DNA from: CAZEWZ01 sp964516765
GTDB taxonomy: Bacteria; Bacteroidota; Bacteroidia; Flavobacteriales; UBA7430
NCBI GenBank assembly: GCA_964516765.1
Contig: CAZEWZ010000001.1
Span: 62,001 to 126,000 of the forward strand
Direction: 5' to 3'
Length of the DNA stretch: 64,000 nt
The notes below the pieces were generated by a model. The model saw only the letters and a list, made by a program, of their open reading frames with translations. It was not told the DNA's origin and ran no database searches. The position numbers were made by a program, and so were the translations under genes. Of this stretch, positions 25,877 to 34,556 are shown one piece after another. How positions within the stretch are numbered: the first letter of the stretch is position 1; every line of letters begins with the position of its first letter.

Positions 25877-26476
25877 TTAAATTTTTAATTTGAGTTGTTC
25901 TGGCAAGAGCCTGAAGCTAAGCCTATGGTGTAGGTTGTTTCCAAACTCTCGGATTGCAGCTCGGTGAGCTTTTGTAGGATACCCTTTGTTTTTTCCCCAA
26001 TAGTATTTAGGGAATTGTGAATCTAAATCTATCATTAGTCCATCGCGAAAAGTCTTTGCCAAGATTGATGCTGCAGCAATATTGAGGTATTTACTATCTC
26101 CTTTAATAATACAATGGTGCTCCTTATCTTTATATGTATGGAATCGGTTGCCATCGACCAAAACACTATCAAATGAAATTTTAATCTGGTCTAAGGCTTT
26201 GTGCATTGCCAGAATAGATGCATTTAAAACATTGATTTTGTCAATTTCATGAGAAGATACAATACCTATAGAATAGGCCAAAGCTTTTTTTCGAATGAGT
26301 CTATTGAGAAACTCTCTATTTTTTTTGCTGACTTGTTTGGAGTCATTGAGCAAGATATGAGAAAAGTTTCTTGGTAATATTACCGCTGCAGCTACCACTG
26401 GTCCTGCAATTGATCCCCGTCCCGCTTCATCACAGCCGACTTCAATATGCCTTTTATTTAAACCATGTAAAAGCAT
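25877..26476 (-). CDS. rnhB: Ribonuclease HII
   Basis: A 199-residue enzyme that cuts RNA in RNA-DNA hybrids and removes single ribonucleotides. Active-site residues: Asp and Glu in VGCDEAGRGSIAGPVVAAAV (about 17-36), Asp in VLVDGNRF (about 112), Asp in IKGDSKYLNIAAASILAK (about 128). The ATG overlaps the stop of the glycosyltransferase gene (TAATG), so the two are coupled. Confidence 0.96.
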   Translation of the reverse strand: MLLHGLNKRHIEVGCDEAGRGSIAGPVVAAAVILPRNFSHILLNDSKQVSKKNREFLNRLIRKKALAYSIGIVSSHEIDKINVLNASILAMHKALDQIKISFDSVLVDGNRFHTYKDKEHHCIIKGDSKYLNIAAASILAKTFRDGLMIDLDSQFPKYYWGKNKGYPTKAHRAAIREFGNNLHHRLSFRLLPEQLKLKI

Positions 26477-27600
26477 TATTTTTTTATTTTTTCAATGGAC
26501 TTCCATAGTGCATTTGCTGTAGAATTCCAGCCAAACTTTTCTGCTCTAATTTGTCCCTTGGCAGAAAGTAGAGTCCTCAAATTGGTGTCCTGATCGAGTC
26601 GATACATTGCATTAGAAATTTCTTCTATTTTCAAAGGATTAACCAGTAGAGCTGCATCCCCCGAAACTTCAGGCATGGATGAACAATTGGATGTAATGAC
26701 TGGACAAGCGCACTTCATGGCTTCAAGAATAGGGATTCCGAAGCCTTCAAAGTAAGGCACAAAACACAGTGCTAATGCAGAGGCATATAAGTTGTTAAGC
26801 TCCAACTGATTTTTTCGGCCCAAAAATATAATATCTTGTTTATGAAATGTGTTTTCAAAAGATTTTTGAAGAGCCTGGTTCCACCACATTTTGCTACCCA
26901 CTATAAGTAGTTTATTGGATGATTTTGATTTTTTTTTGAAAGCATCAAATGCTTTCAATAGTCTAGTGATATTTTTTCTGGGATGAATCGCACCCACAAA
27001 CAAGAAGTAATCTACTCCTTGGCTATACATTTTTTTGACTTTAATTTGTTCGCTTAATCCGATCGGATGAAATTTTGAACTGACTCCATTTAAGCAAACA
27101 TCAATTTTTGAGGCGTCAATCTTGTATTTGCTACAAATGTCTTTTTTAGAATACTCAGATACTGTTGCAATTTGATTCGCTCTTTGGGCATATTTTTTAA
27201 AGAAGAAGCGATAAAATAGCCGATGCGAAAATTTTAAATCTTTAGGGTAATGTTCAAAGTTCAAGTCGTGAATTACAGCTAAAGAGGGGATTAGACTTCT
27301 TAGAGAAAGGAAACCATCGGGAGAAAGAAAGACATCTGCATCAATTTCTTTGAGGATTTTTGGAATTCGTAGTTCGAACCAAATATACCACAAGAGTGGG
27401 TGTCGAGTGGGGGGAGATACGACTATGGGATGTACATTATCTTCGAAAATAAAATCTGATGAAAATGGTCTGTCAAATAAGAAAAAAAAATCATGCTTAG
27501 GCTGTGCTTTTGTAATTCTCGAGAGGGTTTCAAATGAAAACCACCCAATACCTTCAAGTTTGTCTTTTAATAATAGTCTTGTATTCACTGCAATTCTCAT
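26476..27600 (-). CDS. Glycosyltransferase family 4 (GT-B)
   Basis: A 374-residue GT-B transferase. N-terminal acceptor domain MRIAVNTRLLLKDKLEGIGWFS; C-terminal donor domain with YFLFVGAIHPRKNITRLLKAF (about 198-218), FLGRKNQLELNNLYASA, and the GT4 signature PYFEGFGIPILEAMKCACPVI (about 291-311) including the EX7E glutamates. It probably adds a sugar to a surface polysaccharide whose other genes lie just across the divergent gap (27775-32493). Co-transcribed with rnhB. Confidence 0.9.
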   Translation of the reverse strand: MRIAVNTRLLLKDKLEGIGWFSFETLSRITKAQPKHDFFFLFDRPFSSDFIFEDNVHPIVVSPPTRHPLLWYIWFELRIPKILKEIDADVFLSPDGFLSLRSLIPSLAVIHDLNFEHYPKDLKFSHRLFYRFFFKKYAQRANQIATVSEYSKKDICSKYKIDASKIDVCLNGVSSKFHPIGLSEQIKVKKMYSQGVDYFLFVGAIHPRKNITRLLKAFDAFKKKSKSSNKLLIVGSKMWWNQALQKSFENTFHKQDIIFLGRKNQLELNNLYASALALCFVPYFEGFGIPILEAMKCACPVITSNCSSMPEVSGDAALLVNPLKIEEISNAMYRLDQDTNLRTLLSAKGQIRAEKFGWNSTANALWKSIEKIKK

Positions 27601-27774
27601 CTTAGCGAAGATAAGATTTTTGAAGTAAATTTTATTGAATGATAAAAACTTATTATTTAGGAAAAAGAGAAATTTAATAACACATTTGTATTTGTATAAT
27701 GGGGAGTTTTTTTCTGTCTTTTATGAATAAAATGATTCTTTTTTCGTTATAAAATTGATTATTGCTTAGAAACT

Positions 27775-29133
27775 GTGAAAAAATATTTCAATCAAATTCT
27801 TTCTAATATTCGTTTGGATTTAAATCTAAATGAGTTGATACGTGGAACTGCTCTTGTATTTATATTCAGACTTCTAGGGGTATTCTCAGGTTATATGTTG
27901 AGCTATATTATTACCAAGTATTTTGGAGACGAAGTTTTGGGGATCTATTCTATTTGTTTTACTCTTCTTAGTTTGGCAGTAGTATTTTCAAGAATGGGCC
28001 TTGATGAGGCCCTTGTAAAAGTAGTTTCCCAACTAAATTTTCAAAACAAATCTGGCCAAGCCAGAGCTGCATATTTAAATAGTTCAGTTCTAGTCTTTTT
28101 TTTGAGTCTTCTTGTGGCTATTATCTTTTATGAGTCTTCTCACTTTTTTGCCCAATGGTTTGGTAATATTTTGTTGGAAGAGCCTATAAAGATTGTCGCT
28201 TTTGCTATTGTTCCCTTTGCATTAATTAAACTAAATGCAGAAATGTTGCGAGGAATGAAGAAATTGAAAGCATATTCTTATCTACAGACCGGTTCTTTGT
28301 TTTTAGTCATGTGTCTTTTTATTGTTGCGGGTATACCTTTTTTTAAGTTTAAAATTGACATTCCATTTTATGCATTGCTATTTTCCTGTTTCATCATTTG
28401 TCTTTTATCATATTTTCTTGTCCAAAAGCATTCTAGAGTTGCTATAAAGAGCCAAGAGAGTTTAGGTCGCTTGCTAAAGATTTCCCTCCCGATGATGTTA
28501 ACTAGTTCCATGTTTTTAGTTCTAAGTTGGACTGATAATATTCTTTTGGGTAGGTTTTTGAGCGAAGATCAGGTGGGGATATATTTTGTCGCATTCAAGT
28601 TGGCATTAATTATTTCTTTGAGCTTGTTTGCTGTAAATTCTGCGGTTGCACCAAAGTTCTCTGAACTGTCTTCCATAAATGAAGGAAGCAGCTTACGAAG
28701 GCTGGCTAGACAATCAGTAAAGTTAAATTTAGCGACCTCCTTACCCATATTCATTGCACTTATTCTGTCTACAGAGTATTTGCTTTCTCTTTATGGAAAT
28801 TCATTTCTTTTAGCAAAAAGGTGTGTTTACATTTTGGCTGTTGGGCAGTTATATAATTCCCTATCGGGTTCGGTACTAAATTTTTTGAATATGACAGGTT
28901 TCGAAAAATTGGTTAGTAAAATTATTTTTTCTGCGGCTTTATTAAATATTGTTTTAAACTACTTTTTGATTCCCCAATTTGATCAAACAGAAGGATGGAC
29001 AGGTATTGAGGGAGCCGCTATTGCGAGTACAATAAGTGTGATTTATTGGAATTCTTTGGGGCTTTATTTTGTGTATAAACACCATGGAATATTCATGTTT
29101 CCCCATCGATTATTATTTAAAAAAAGCAAATGA
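27775..29133 (+). CDS. Polysaccharide flippase (Wzx/MATE-like, oligosaccharide translocase)
   Basis: A 452-residue integral membrane protein with 12-14 predicted helices, of the MOP superfamily: LIRGTALVFIFRLLGVFSGYMLSYI at the start, FGDEVLGIYSICFTLLSLAVVFSRMGLDEALVKVV, and the mid-protein LLKISLPMMLTSSMF and SWTDNILLGRFLS segments. Such proteins flip lipid-linked sugar repeat units across the inner membrane. Start is GTG; no ATG lies nearby. It opens the four-gene plus-strand part of a polysaccharide cluster and overlaps the sulfotransferase gene by four bases. Confidence 0.9.
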   Translation: MKKYFNQILSNIRLDLNLNELIRGTALVFIFRLLGVFSGYMLSYIITKYFGDEVLGIYSICFTLLSLAVVFSRMGLDEALVKVVSQLNFQNKSGQARAAYLNSSVLVFFLSLLVAIIFYESSHFFAQWFGNILLEEPIKIVAFAIVPFALIKLNAEMLRGMKKLKAYSYLQTGSLFLVMCLFIVAGIPFFKFKIDIPFYALLFSCFIICLLSYFLVQKHSRVAIKSQESLGRLLKISLPMMLTSSMFLVLSWTDNILLGRFLSEDQVGIYFVAFKLALIISLSLFAVNSAVAPKFSELSSINEGSSLRRLARQSVKLNLATSLPIFIALILSTEYLLSLYGNSFLLAKRCVYILAVGQLYNSLSGSVLNFLNMTGFEKLVSKIIFSAALLNIVLNYFLIPQFDQTEGWTGIEGAAIASTISVIYWNSLGLYFVYKHHGIFMFPHRLLFKKSK

Positions 29134-30026
29134 ACCTAGAAATTAGATTTATTGGTGTGGGTGCAGTAAAGAGCGGTTCTTCATGGATGGCTTCTCTTTT
29201 AGGTCAACATCCTGAGGTCTGTATGTCCTTTCGAAAAGAAGTCTCTTATTTCAATCGGTTAAATCTGAATGGAACTAGTAATCCTTCGTCTTACTATGAT
29301 TTTAGCTACTATGAAAAATTTTGGCCCAAAAATAATAAAATTAAGGGCGAAGTATCTCCACAATATCTTTTCGATAAGCATGCTCCTTCATCTATAAAAA
29401 AGATTTTTCCAGATACTCATATTTTAATCATGTTGAGAAATCCCAAAGAAGTCGTTTATTCTCATTTTCTATACGAGAAATTATTTAATCGCTCTATTGA
29501 ATCTAAGCTTTCCCTTGAGAAGGCTATTCAAACGAATTCTTATTTATTAGAAACAGCATCTTTTTCGAGCCAAGTTGAACGATATTTGAAGGAGTTTGGA
29601 AGTGATAAAGTGCATGTTTACATATTAGAGGAAGCTCTTAAAGATCCATCTGTGTTTTCTAAAAAGCTATATTCAGACATTAGGTTAATCAATGTAGATT
29701 TCAAACCGAGTTATAATTCCGTGAATCAGAGTAAAAAAGTTCGATCGAATTTAATTCATTCTCTTTTAGTTTTCCTTTCGCGGCTAAAAAAATATATTGA
29801 AGGTTCTAGATGGAATTCTTTGTTTGATAATATCAAACAAACCAGAATTTATATCAGTTTGGTTCAGTCTAGAAATAGTGTGTTGGATAAAAATGTCACT
29901 TTAGTCAAAAAACCCAAAATGTCTCTAAAGGATAATAAGTATCTAGAATCTTATTTTAAAAATGATATTGAGGTTCTCGAAGGACTGTTGGATAGAGATT
30001 TATCTGTATGGAAAGCAAGCGATTAA
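29130..30026 (+). CDS. Sulfotransferase domain protein
   Basis: A 298-residue PAPS-dependent sulfotransferase. The 5'-phosphosulfate loop is KSGSSWMASLLGQHPEV (residues 14-30) and the 3'-phosphate segment is ILIMLRNPKEVVYSHF (about 98-113). The GEVSPQYLFD segment is typical of heparan-type sulfotransferases. Set between a flippase and a chain-length regulator, it very likely sulfates a residue of the exported polysaccharide; sulfated surface glycans are usual in marine organisms. No PAPS-making cys genes are in the window. Confidence 0.9.
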   Translation: MNLEIRFIGVGAVKSGSSWMASLLGQHPEVCMSFRKEVSYFNRLNLNGTSNPSSYYDFSYYEKFWPKNNKIKGEVSPQYLFDKHAPSSIKKIFPDTHILIMLRNPKEVVYSHFLYEKLFNRSIESKLSLEKAIQTNSYLLETASFSSQVERYLKEFGSDKVHVYILEEALKDPSVFSKKLYSDIRLINVDFKPSYNSVNQSKKVRSNLIHSLLVFLSRLKKYIEGSRWNSLFDNIKQTRIYISLVQSRNSVLDKNVTLVKKPKMSLKDNKYLESYFKNDIEVLEGLLDRDLSVWKASD

Positions 30027-30056
30027 TTGTATATTTGAAAAATAAATCAACCACCC

Positions 30057-31067
30057 ATGAATGAAAAATCTCTCTCTAGTTCTGATAATCTTATTCTAGA
30101 TTTGTACAAATGGCGAAAACCCTTGGTTGTGGTAACTTTAATTGCTTGTCTGTTGGCTGCTGTTGTGTCTTCATCTATATTTGTTACTCCAAAGTTTAAA
30201 TCTACCTCAATCATTTTTCCAACCACAACCAATTCAATTTCTCAAGCTCTTTTGGTTGAACATAATCCCTACCGGAAGGATGTTTTGGAATTTGGAGAGG
30301 AGTTAGAGGCCGAGCGTTTGCTACAGATTTTAACTTCCGATGAAATGCAAAATAGAATTGTGGAGGAGTTTTCCCTATTTGGACATTATGAAATTGATCC
30401 TAATTCAACCCATGCTCAAACCTGGATCGGCTTGGCATTTAAAGAACATTTTTCTTTTAAAAGAACTGAATTAATGTCAATTAAAATTGAGGTATTAGAT
30501 AAGAATCCTCAGATGGCTGCCGATATGTCGAATCGAATCGTTGACCTGATTGATACAGTAATGGCAAGAGTAAAGAAAGAGCGAGCAGAGCAAGCTGTAG
30601 TGATTTTAGAGCAAAGAGACGCTAGCTTGTCTTCACGTTTATTTATGATATATGATTCTTTAGAAGTCCTGCGTTCTTTTGGAGTTTTAGATGTATCTGT
30701 TCAAGCTGAACGTTTGACCGAGTATTATGCGAAAGCTATTTCGAGCGGAAACAGCATGGGCGCCAAGGCATTGAAGAAGGAGTTTAATACATTAGCCAAG
30801 CACGGTGGAGCCTATTTTAGACTCTTTGAGCAATTGGAATTGGTTCAAGAACAATTGGAAATTATTCGATTGGAAAAAGAAAATATTCGAATGGAACTCG
30901 ATGCGAATCTTACTCATAGATTTGTTATCAATAGGGCTTTCCCTGCAGACAAAAAGTCTTATCCGATACGCTGGCTCATCGTTTTGATGTCTGGAATTTC
31001 TTCCTTTTTTTTCACTTTGGTGCTTTTGTATCTTCAACAGTCCCTTTTATTAAAAGATCTTGACTAA
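30057..31067 (+). CDS. Wzz/chain-length determinant-type membrane protein
   Basis: A 336-residue protein with a membrane helix near each end (about 22-43 and 303-325) and a large, helical periplasmic part with coiled-coil stretches (about 170-285), the plan of Wzz/PCP polysaccharide co-polymerases. The start DLYKWRKPLVVVTLIACLLAA and the C-terminal Pro-containing AFPADKKSYPIRWLIVLMSG fit well. It would set polymer length with the polymerase encoded next. It has no kinase domain. Confidence 0.85.
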   Translation: MNEKSLSSSDNLILDLYKWRKPLVVVTLIACLLAAVVSSSIFVTPKFKSTSIIFPTTTNSISQALLVEHNPYRKDVLEFGEELEAERLLQILTSDEMQNRIVEEFSLFGHYEIDPNSTHAQTWIGLAFKEHFSFKRTELMSIKIEVLDKNPQMAADMSNRIVDLIDTVMARVKKERAEQAVVILEQRDASLSSRLFMIYDSLEVLRSFGVLDVSVQAERLTEYYAKAISSGNSMGAKALKKEFNTLAKHGGAYFRLFEQLELVQEQLEIIRLEKENIRMELDANLTHRFVINRAFPADKKSYPIRWLIVLMSGISSFFFTLVLLYLQQSLLLKDLD

Positions 31068-32493
31068 TAAGCAACTTGGATATATTATTTCGTGTCTGCT
31101 TGTCCTATTTGTTGCTGGCAACTCCTATATGATTGCCGTGGAAAAATATTGGATTCTGCTTATTCCTTTTGCACTAGCTATAATTATTTTAGCGATTCTT
31201 CGAATAGATTATCTTTTGGCATTAGTTGCCTTTCTTACCCCATTATCAACCACCCTCGGAGAGTTGGGAATATATAGTCCCATCGGAGTTGAAATGTCTC
31301 TGCCTACCGAACCTCTACTTTTTGGTTTAATGATTATCGCTTGGATAAAGATGTTCAGTGATTCAAATCTTTTTAGAGGCTTATATTCACATCCAATTTC
31401 TTGGTGTATTGCTATCTATATTTTCTGGATGTTTTTCACATCAATAAGTAGTTCTATCCCTTTGGTATCTCTAAAGGTCTTAGTCACTCGATTGTGGTTT
31501 ATAAGTAGTTTCTATGTGCTTGCCTATTCTTGGTTCCAACAAAGAGAGAAGATACATGTCTTTGTGTCGTGCTATCTTTTTGGATTGTCTATTGTCGCTT
31601 TTTATACCTTAATTCAACATGCTTTGTTAGGTTTTGAACACGATGCTGCACATTGGGTCATGTCTCCTTTTTATAAGGATCATACATCTTATGGTATGTC
31701 TTTGGCTCTGCTTATACCATTTGCAATTTATTTATATCGTTTCGGAGAAACATTCAATAAAAAGTTAGTATATGGATTTTGTTTATTAGTGATTTTATCT
31801 GCTATTATTTTTTCCTATACGCGTGCGGCTTGGCTTAGTCTAATAGCTGCTGCATGTGTTTATGTAGTGATGAAACTCAGAATTAGATTTTCAGTTTTAT
31901 TTAGCTCTGGTATATTATTAGTATCATTTTTATTTGTTTTTCAGACAGAAATATTAATCGCTTTGGAAAAGAATAGTCAAGATTCTTCAGATAGCTTTAC
32001 AGAGCACATTGAATCGATGTCTAATGTGAGTACTGATGCTTCAAATTTAGAAAGGATTAATAGATGGAAGTCTGCTATTCGTCTTTTCAGAGAAAGACCC
32101 CATTTAGGTTGGGGGGCAGGTACATTTCAATTTAATTATGCTCCCTATCAAAATTATTACGACAAAACCATTATCAGCACAAATTCGGGTAACAAGGGTA
32201 ATGCACACTCTGAATATTTGAGCATTCTCGCTGAAACCGGTTGGCCCGGACTTTTTATATTTATTGTTTTTTTGGTGGTTATTTTTTCAAAATCTATTCT
32301 TCTTTATGGGAAGCTCAATGATAAGAAAGACAAAGCTTTGGTGATGGCTTGCATTTTATCTTTAGTCACATATTTTACACATGCAGTTCTAAATAATTTT
32401 TTGGATATGGATAAGGCTTCCGTCCCATTGTGGGCCTTTATTTCGATTATCGTTATGATGGATGTTAATGAAAGTTCAATTGTGGAAAGTTGA
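31060..32493 (+). CDS. O-antigen ligase/polymerase family protein (WaaL/Wzy-like)
   Basis: A 477-residue membrane protein with about 12 helices. The periplasmic loop of the Wzy_C family is present near residue 350 (RPHLGWGAGTFQFNYAPYQN then NAHSEYLSILAETGWPGL). Ligases and polymerases of this family cannot be told apart by eye; next to a Wzx flippase and a Wzz protein a polymerase role is likelier. Start is TTG at 31060, overlapping the Wzz-like gene by eight bases. Last gene of the plus-strand polysaccharide unit; the neighbouring efp is convergent. Confidence 0.87.
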   Translation: MTNKQLGYIISCLLVLFVAGNSYMIAVEKYWILLIPFALAIIILAILRIDYLLALVAFLTPLSTTLGELGIYSPIGVEMSLPTEPLLFGLMIIAWIKMFSDSNLFRGLYSHPISWCIAIYIFWMFFTSISSSIPLVSLKVLVTRLWFISSFYVLAYSWFQQREKIHVFVSCYLFGLSIVAFYTLIQHALLGFEHDAAHWVMSPFYKDHTSYGMSLALLIPFAIYLYRFGETFNKKLVYGFCLLVILSAIIFSYTRAAWLSLIAAACVYVVMKLRIRFSVLFSSGILLVSFLFVFQTEILIALEKNSQDSSDSFTEHIESMSNVSTDASNLERINRWKSAIRLFRERPHLGWGAGTFQFNYAPYQNYYDKTIISTNSGNKGNAHSEYLSILAETGWPGLFIFIVFLVVIFSKSILLYGKLNDKKDKALVMACILSLVTYFTHAVLNNFLDMDKASVPLWAFISIIVMMDVNESSIVES

Positions 32494-32537
32494 AAAAGAG
32501 ATCTGTAGACTTCTTTTTTGGAAAAAGTTATAAAGTT

Positions 32538-33104
32538 TTATTCTTTAACTCTTTCTTGATAAGCGCCCTTCACTGTATCAATTTTAATTTTATCTCCTTC
32601 ATTGATGAATAAGGGAACATTTACACTAGCTCCCGTCTCAACCGTAGCAGGTTTTGTCGCATTAGTGGCAGTATTTCCTTTCTCTCCTGGTTCAGTGTAA
32701 GTAATTTCTAAGACTACTGAGGATGGAACATCACAGGTAAGAGGGTTTTCTTCGTCAGCATCAAAAACGACCTCAACAATTTGTCCTTCTTTCATGAAAG
32801 TGTGTCCGCCAACCATTATTTTTTCTAAATAAATTTGTTCGAAGGTTTCTGTATTCATAAAATGAAAGCCTTGGTCTTCAGGATACAAATATTGATATTT
32901 TCTAGTCTCAACTCTTACAACTTCAATTTTTGATCCTGAAGGAAATGTGTTGTCTAAGACTTTTCCACTGGTTAAACTTTTTAGTTTAGTTCGAACAAAT
33001 GCAGGTCCTTTTCCAGGTTTAACATGAAGAAATTCGATGATTTTAAATAGGTCATGATTATGCTTAATGCACAATCCATTTTTGATCTCAGAAGTACTTG
33101 CCAT
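32538..33104 (-). CDS. efp: Elongation factor P
   Basis: A 188-residue, three-domain EF-P. The N-terminal KOW-like domain carries the loop KPGKGPAFVRTKLKSL (Lys near residue 32 is the usual modification site); the third domain is the usual VVLEITYTEPGEKG then INEGDKIKIDT. EF-P relieves ribosome stalling at proline runs, such as the nine prolines of TonB (12663). It is the last gene of the lipid A operon, 21 bases after the ABC ATPase gene; lpxA-efp linkage is common in this phylum. Confidence 0.96.
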   Translation of the reverse strand: MASTSEIKNGLCIKHNHDLFKIIEFLHVKPGKGPAFVRTKLKSLTSGKVLDNTFPSGSKIEVVRVETRKYQYLYPEDQGFHFMNTETFEQIYLEKIMVGGHTFMKEGQIVEVVFDADEENPLTCDVPSSVVLEITYTEPGEKGNTATNATKPATVETGASVNVPLFINEGDKIKIDTVKGAYQERVKE

Positions 33105-33125
33105 AATTCAAATATTTGTCCAAAG

Positions 33126-33770
33126 TTATTGTTTTTTTGTGATTTTATTTGAAGAGATATTTTCCATTTTTAACTTATTTTTACAAAAGAAGAATTCTGC
33201 TTCTATATTATTAGAACAAACAATGATTAACTTGCCATGTAAATACTTTAAAGCCAATTTTTTGTACCATTGAATACCTTTTTCATCTAGGTTAGAACAT
33301 GGTTCATCAAGCAGTACAACAGAAGCCTCTGTGAGTAAGGCAAGTGCAAGTTTCAATCTCTGCTTCATGCCAGATGAAAAGTTTTTTATTTGTTTGTTTC
33401 TAGAATCTTCTAAATATGCGATTTTGATTAAATCATCTTTTGTTAAAGATTCTTGCAACTGTTTGAATTTAATATAAAAATCTACAAATTCGTCAAGAAA
33501 CATTTCCTCTATAAGCTCAAAGTAAGGCGCAGCATATACTATGTGTTCATGCCAGTTCTCTGCAATAATATTTTTGTTTTTTATTTTAAGGGTTGTCTTT
33601 CCAACGCTCGCACTAAGATGTCCTGAAATAATCTGAAGTAGAGTTGATTTTCCAGATCCGTTTGCTCCAATAATAACATAAGATCCAGGTAGGCGGAAGT
33701 CTAAATGAATGTTTTTAAAGAGCCAGTTTTTTTGAAACTTCTTTCCTATGTTTGAAATGCACAATGACAC
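33126..33770 (-). CDS. Orphan ABC transporter ATP-binding protein
   Basis: A 214-residue ABC ATPase: Walker A GANGSGKST (35-43), signature FSSGMKQRLKLALALL (a variant of LSGGQ, about 130-145), Walker B SVVLLDEPCSNLD. No membrane subunit is encoded nearby. It is wedged between lpxA (one base upstream) and efp, so it is transcribed with lipid A genes, but whether it takes part in envelope lipid transport is not shown. The CcmA-like brevity also fits an ATPase that joins a permease encoded elsewhere. Confidence 0.88.
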   Translation of the reverse strand: MSLCISNIGKKFQKNWLFKNIHLDFRLPGSYVIIGANGSGKSTLLQIISGHLSASVGKTTLKIKNKNIIAENWHEHIVYAAPYFELIEEMFLDEFVDFYIKFKQLQESLTKDDLIKIAYLEDSRNKQIKNFSSGMKQRLKLALALLTEASVVLLDEPCSNLDEKGIQWYKKLALKYLHGKLIIVCSNNIEAEFFFCKNKLKMENISSNKITKKQ

Positions 33771-34553
33771 TTATTTCGATATTTGTTTTTTGACAATCCC
33801 ACGGTCTGACTGTTCAATGAAATCGATAATTAGATCTCTTTCATCACTAGTGTTGAATTCTGATTTTATAATTTTCAAAGCCTGTGTGATATTATTATTA
33901 TTTTGAAATACTTGACGATAAATTTCTTGTATTTCAGTGATTTTTTTAGGACTAAATTTACGTCTACGAAGACCCAAAGCATTAATTCCAACAAATCTAA
34001 GAGGTTCTTTTGCCACTTTCACATACGGAGGTACATCTTTTCTGACTAATGATCCTCCAGAAATCATTGCATGTTCACCTATGGAAACAAATTGATGAAT
34101 AGCAGATAACCCCCCTAAAATTGCGTAATTTCCAATTAAAACGTGTCCTCCAAGAGCTACATTATTGACTATAATACAATTGTTTCCAACACGGCAATCG
34201 TGAGCAATGTGAGCATAAGCCATAATGAGACAATCGTTTCCTATCATTGTTTTTCCGGAAGCTTTAGTACCCCGATTTATAGTCACACACTCTCTGATGG
34301 TTGTGTTATCTCCAATTATGACTAAACTGTCTTCTCCTTCGAATTTCAAGTCTTGAGGAATGGCAGAAATAACTGCTCCGGGAAATATTCTACAATTTTC
34401 ACCAATGCGAGCTCCTTCCATAATGGTGACATTAGAACCGATCCATGTTCCAAGTCCGATTTCAACATTTTTATGTATACTAGTAAAGGGATCAATATTG
34501 ACATTTTCTGCAATTTTTGCTGAAGCATCAATATGAGTCAGAGGATGTATCAT
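33771..34553 (-). CDS. lpxA: Acyl-ACP--UDP-N-acetylglucosamine O-acyltransferase LpxA
   Basis: A 260-residue hexapeptide-repeat enzyme catalysing the first step of lipid A synthesis. The left-handed helix repeats run from HPLTHIDASAKIAENVNIDP to about 190, including the catalytic-His segment AYAHIAHDCRVGNNCIIVNN and the GGHVLIGNYAILGGLSAIHQF stretch. The C-terminal helical part begins GINALGLRRRKFSP. It follows lpxC/fabZ by three bases. Confidence 0.95.
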   Translation of the reverse strand: MIHPLTHIDASAKIAENVNIDPFTSIHKNVEIGLGTWIGSNVTIMEGARIGENCRIFPGAVISAIPQDLKFEGEDSLVIIGDNTTIRECVTINRGTKASGKTMIGNDCLIMAYAHIAHDCRVGNNCIIVNNVALGGHVLIGNYAILGGLSAIHQFVSIGEHAMISGGSLVRKDVPPYVKVAKEPLRFVGINALGLRRRKFSPKKITEIQEIYRQVFQNNNNITQALKIIKSEFNTSDERDLIIDFIEQSDRGIVKKQISK

Positions 34554-34556
34554 TTT

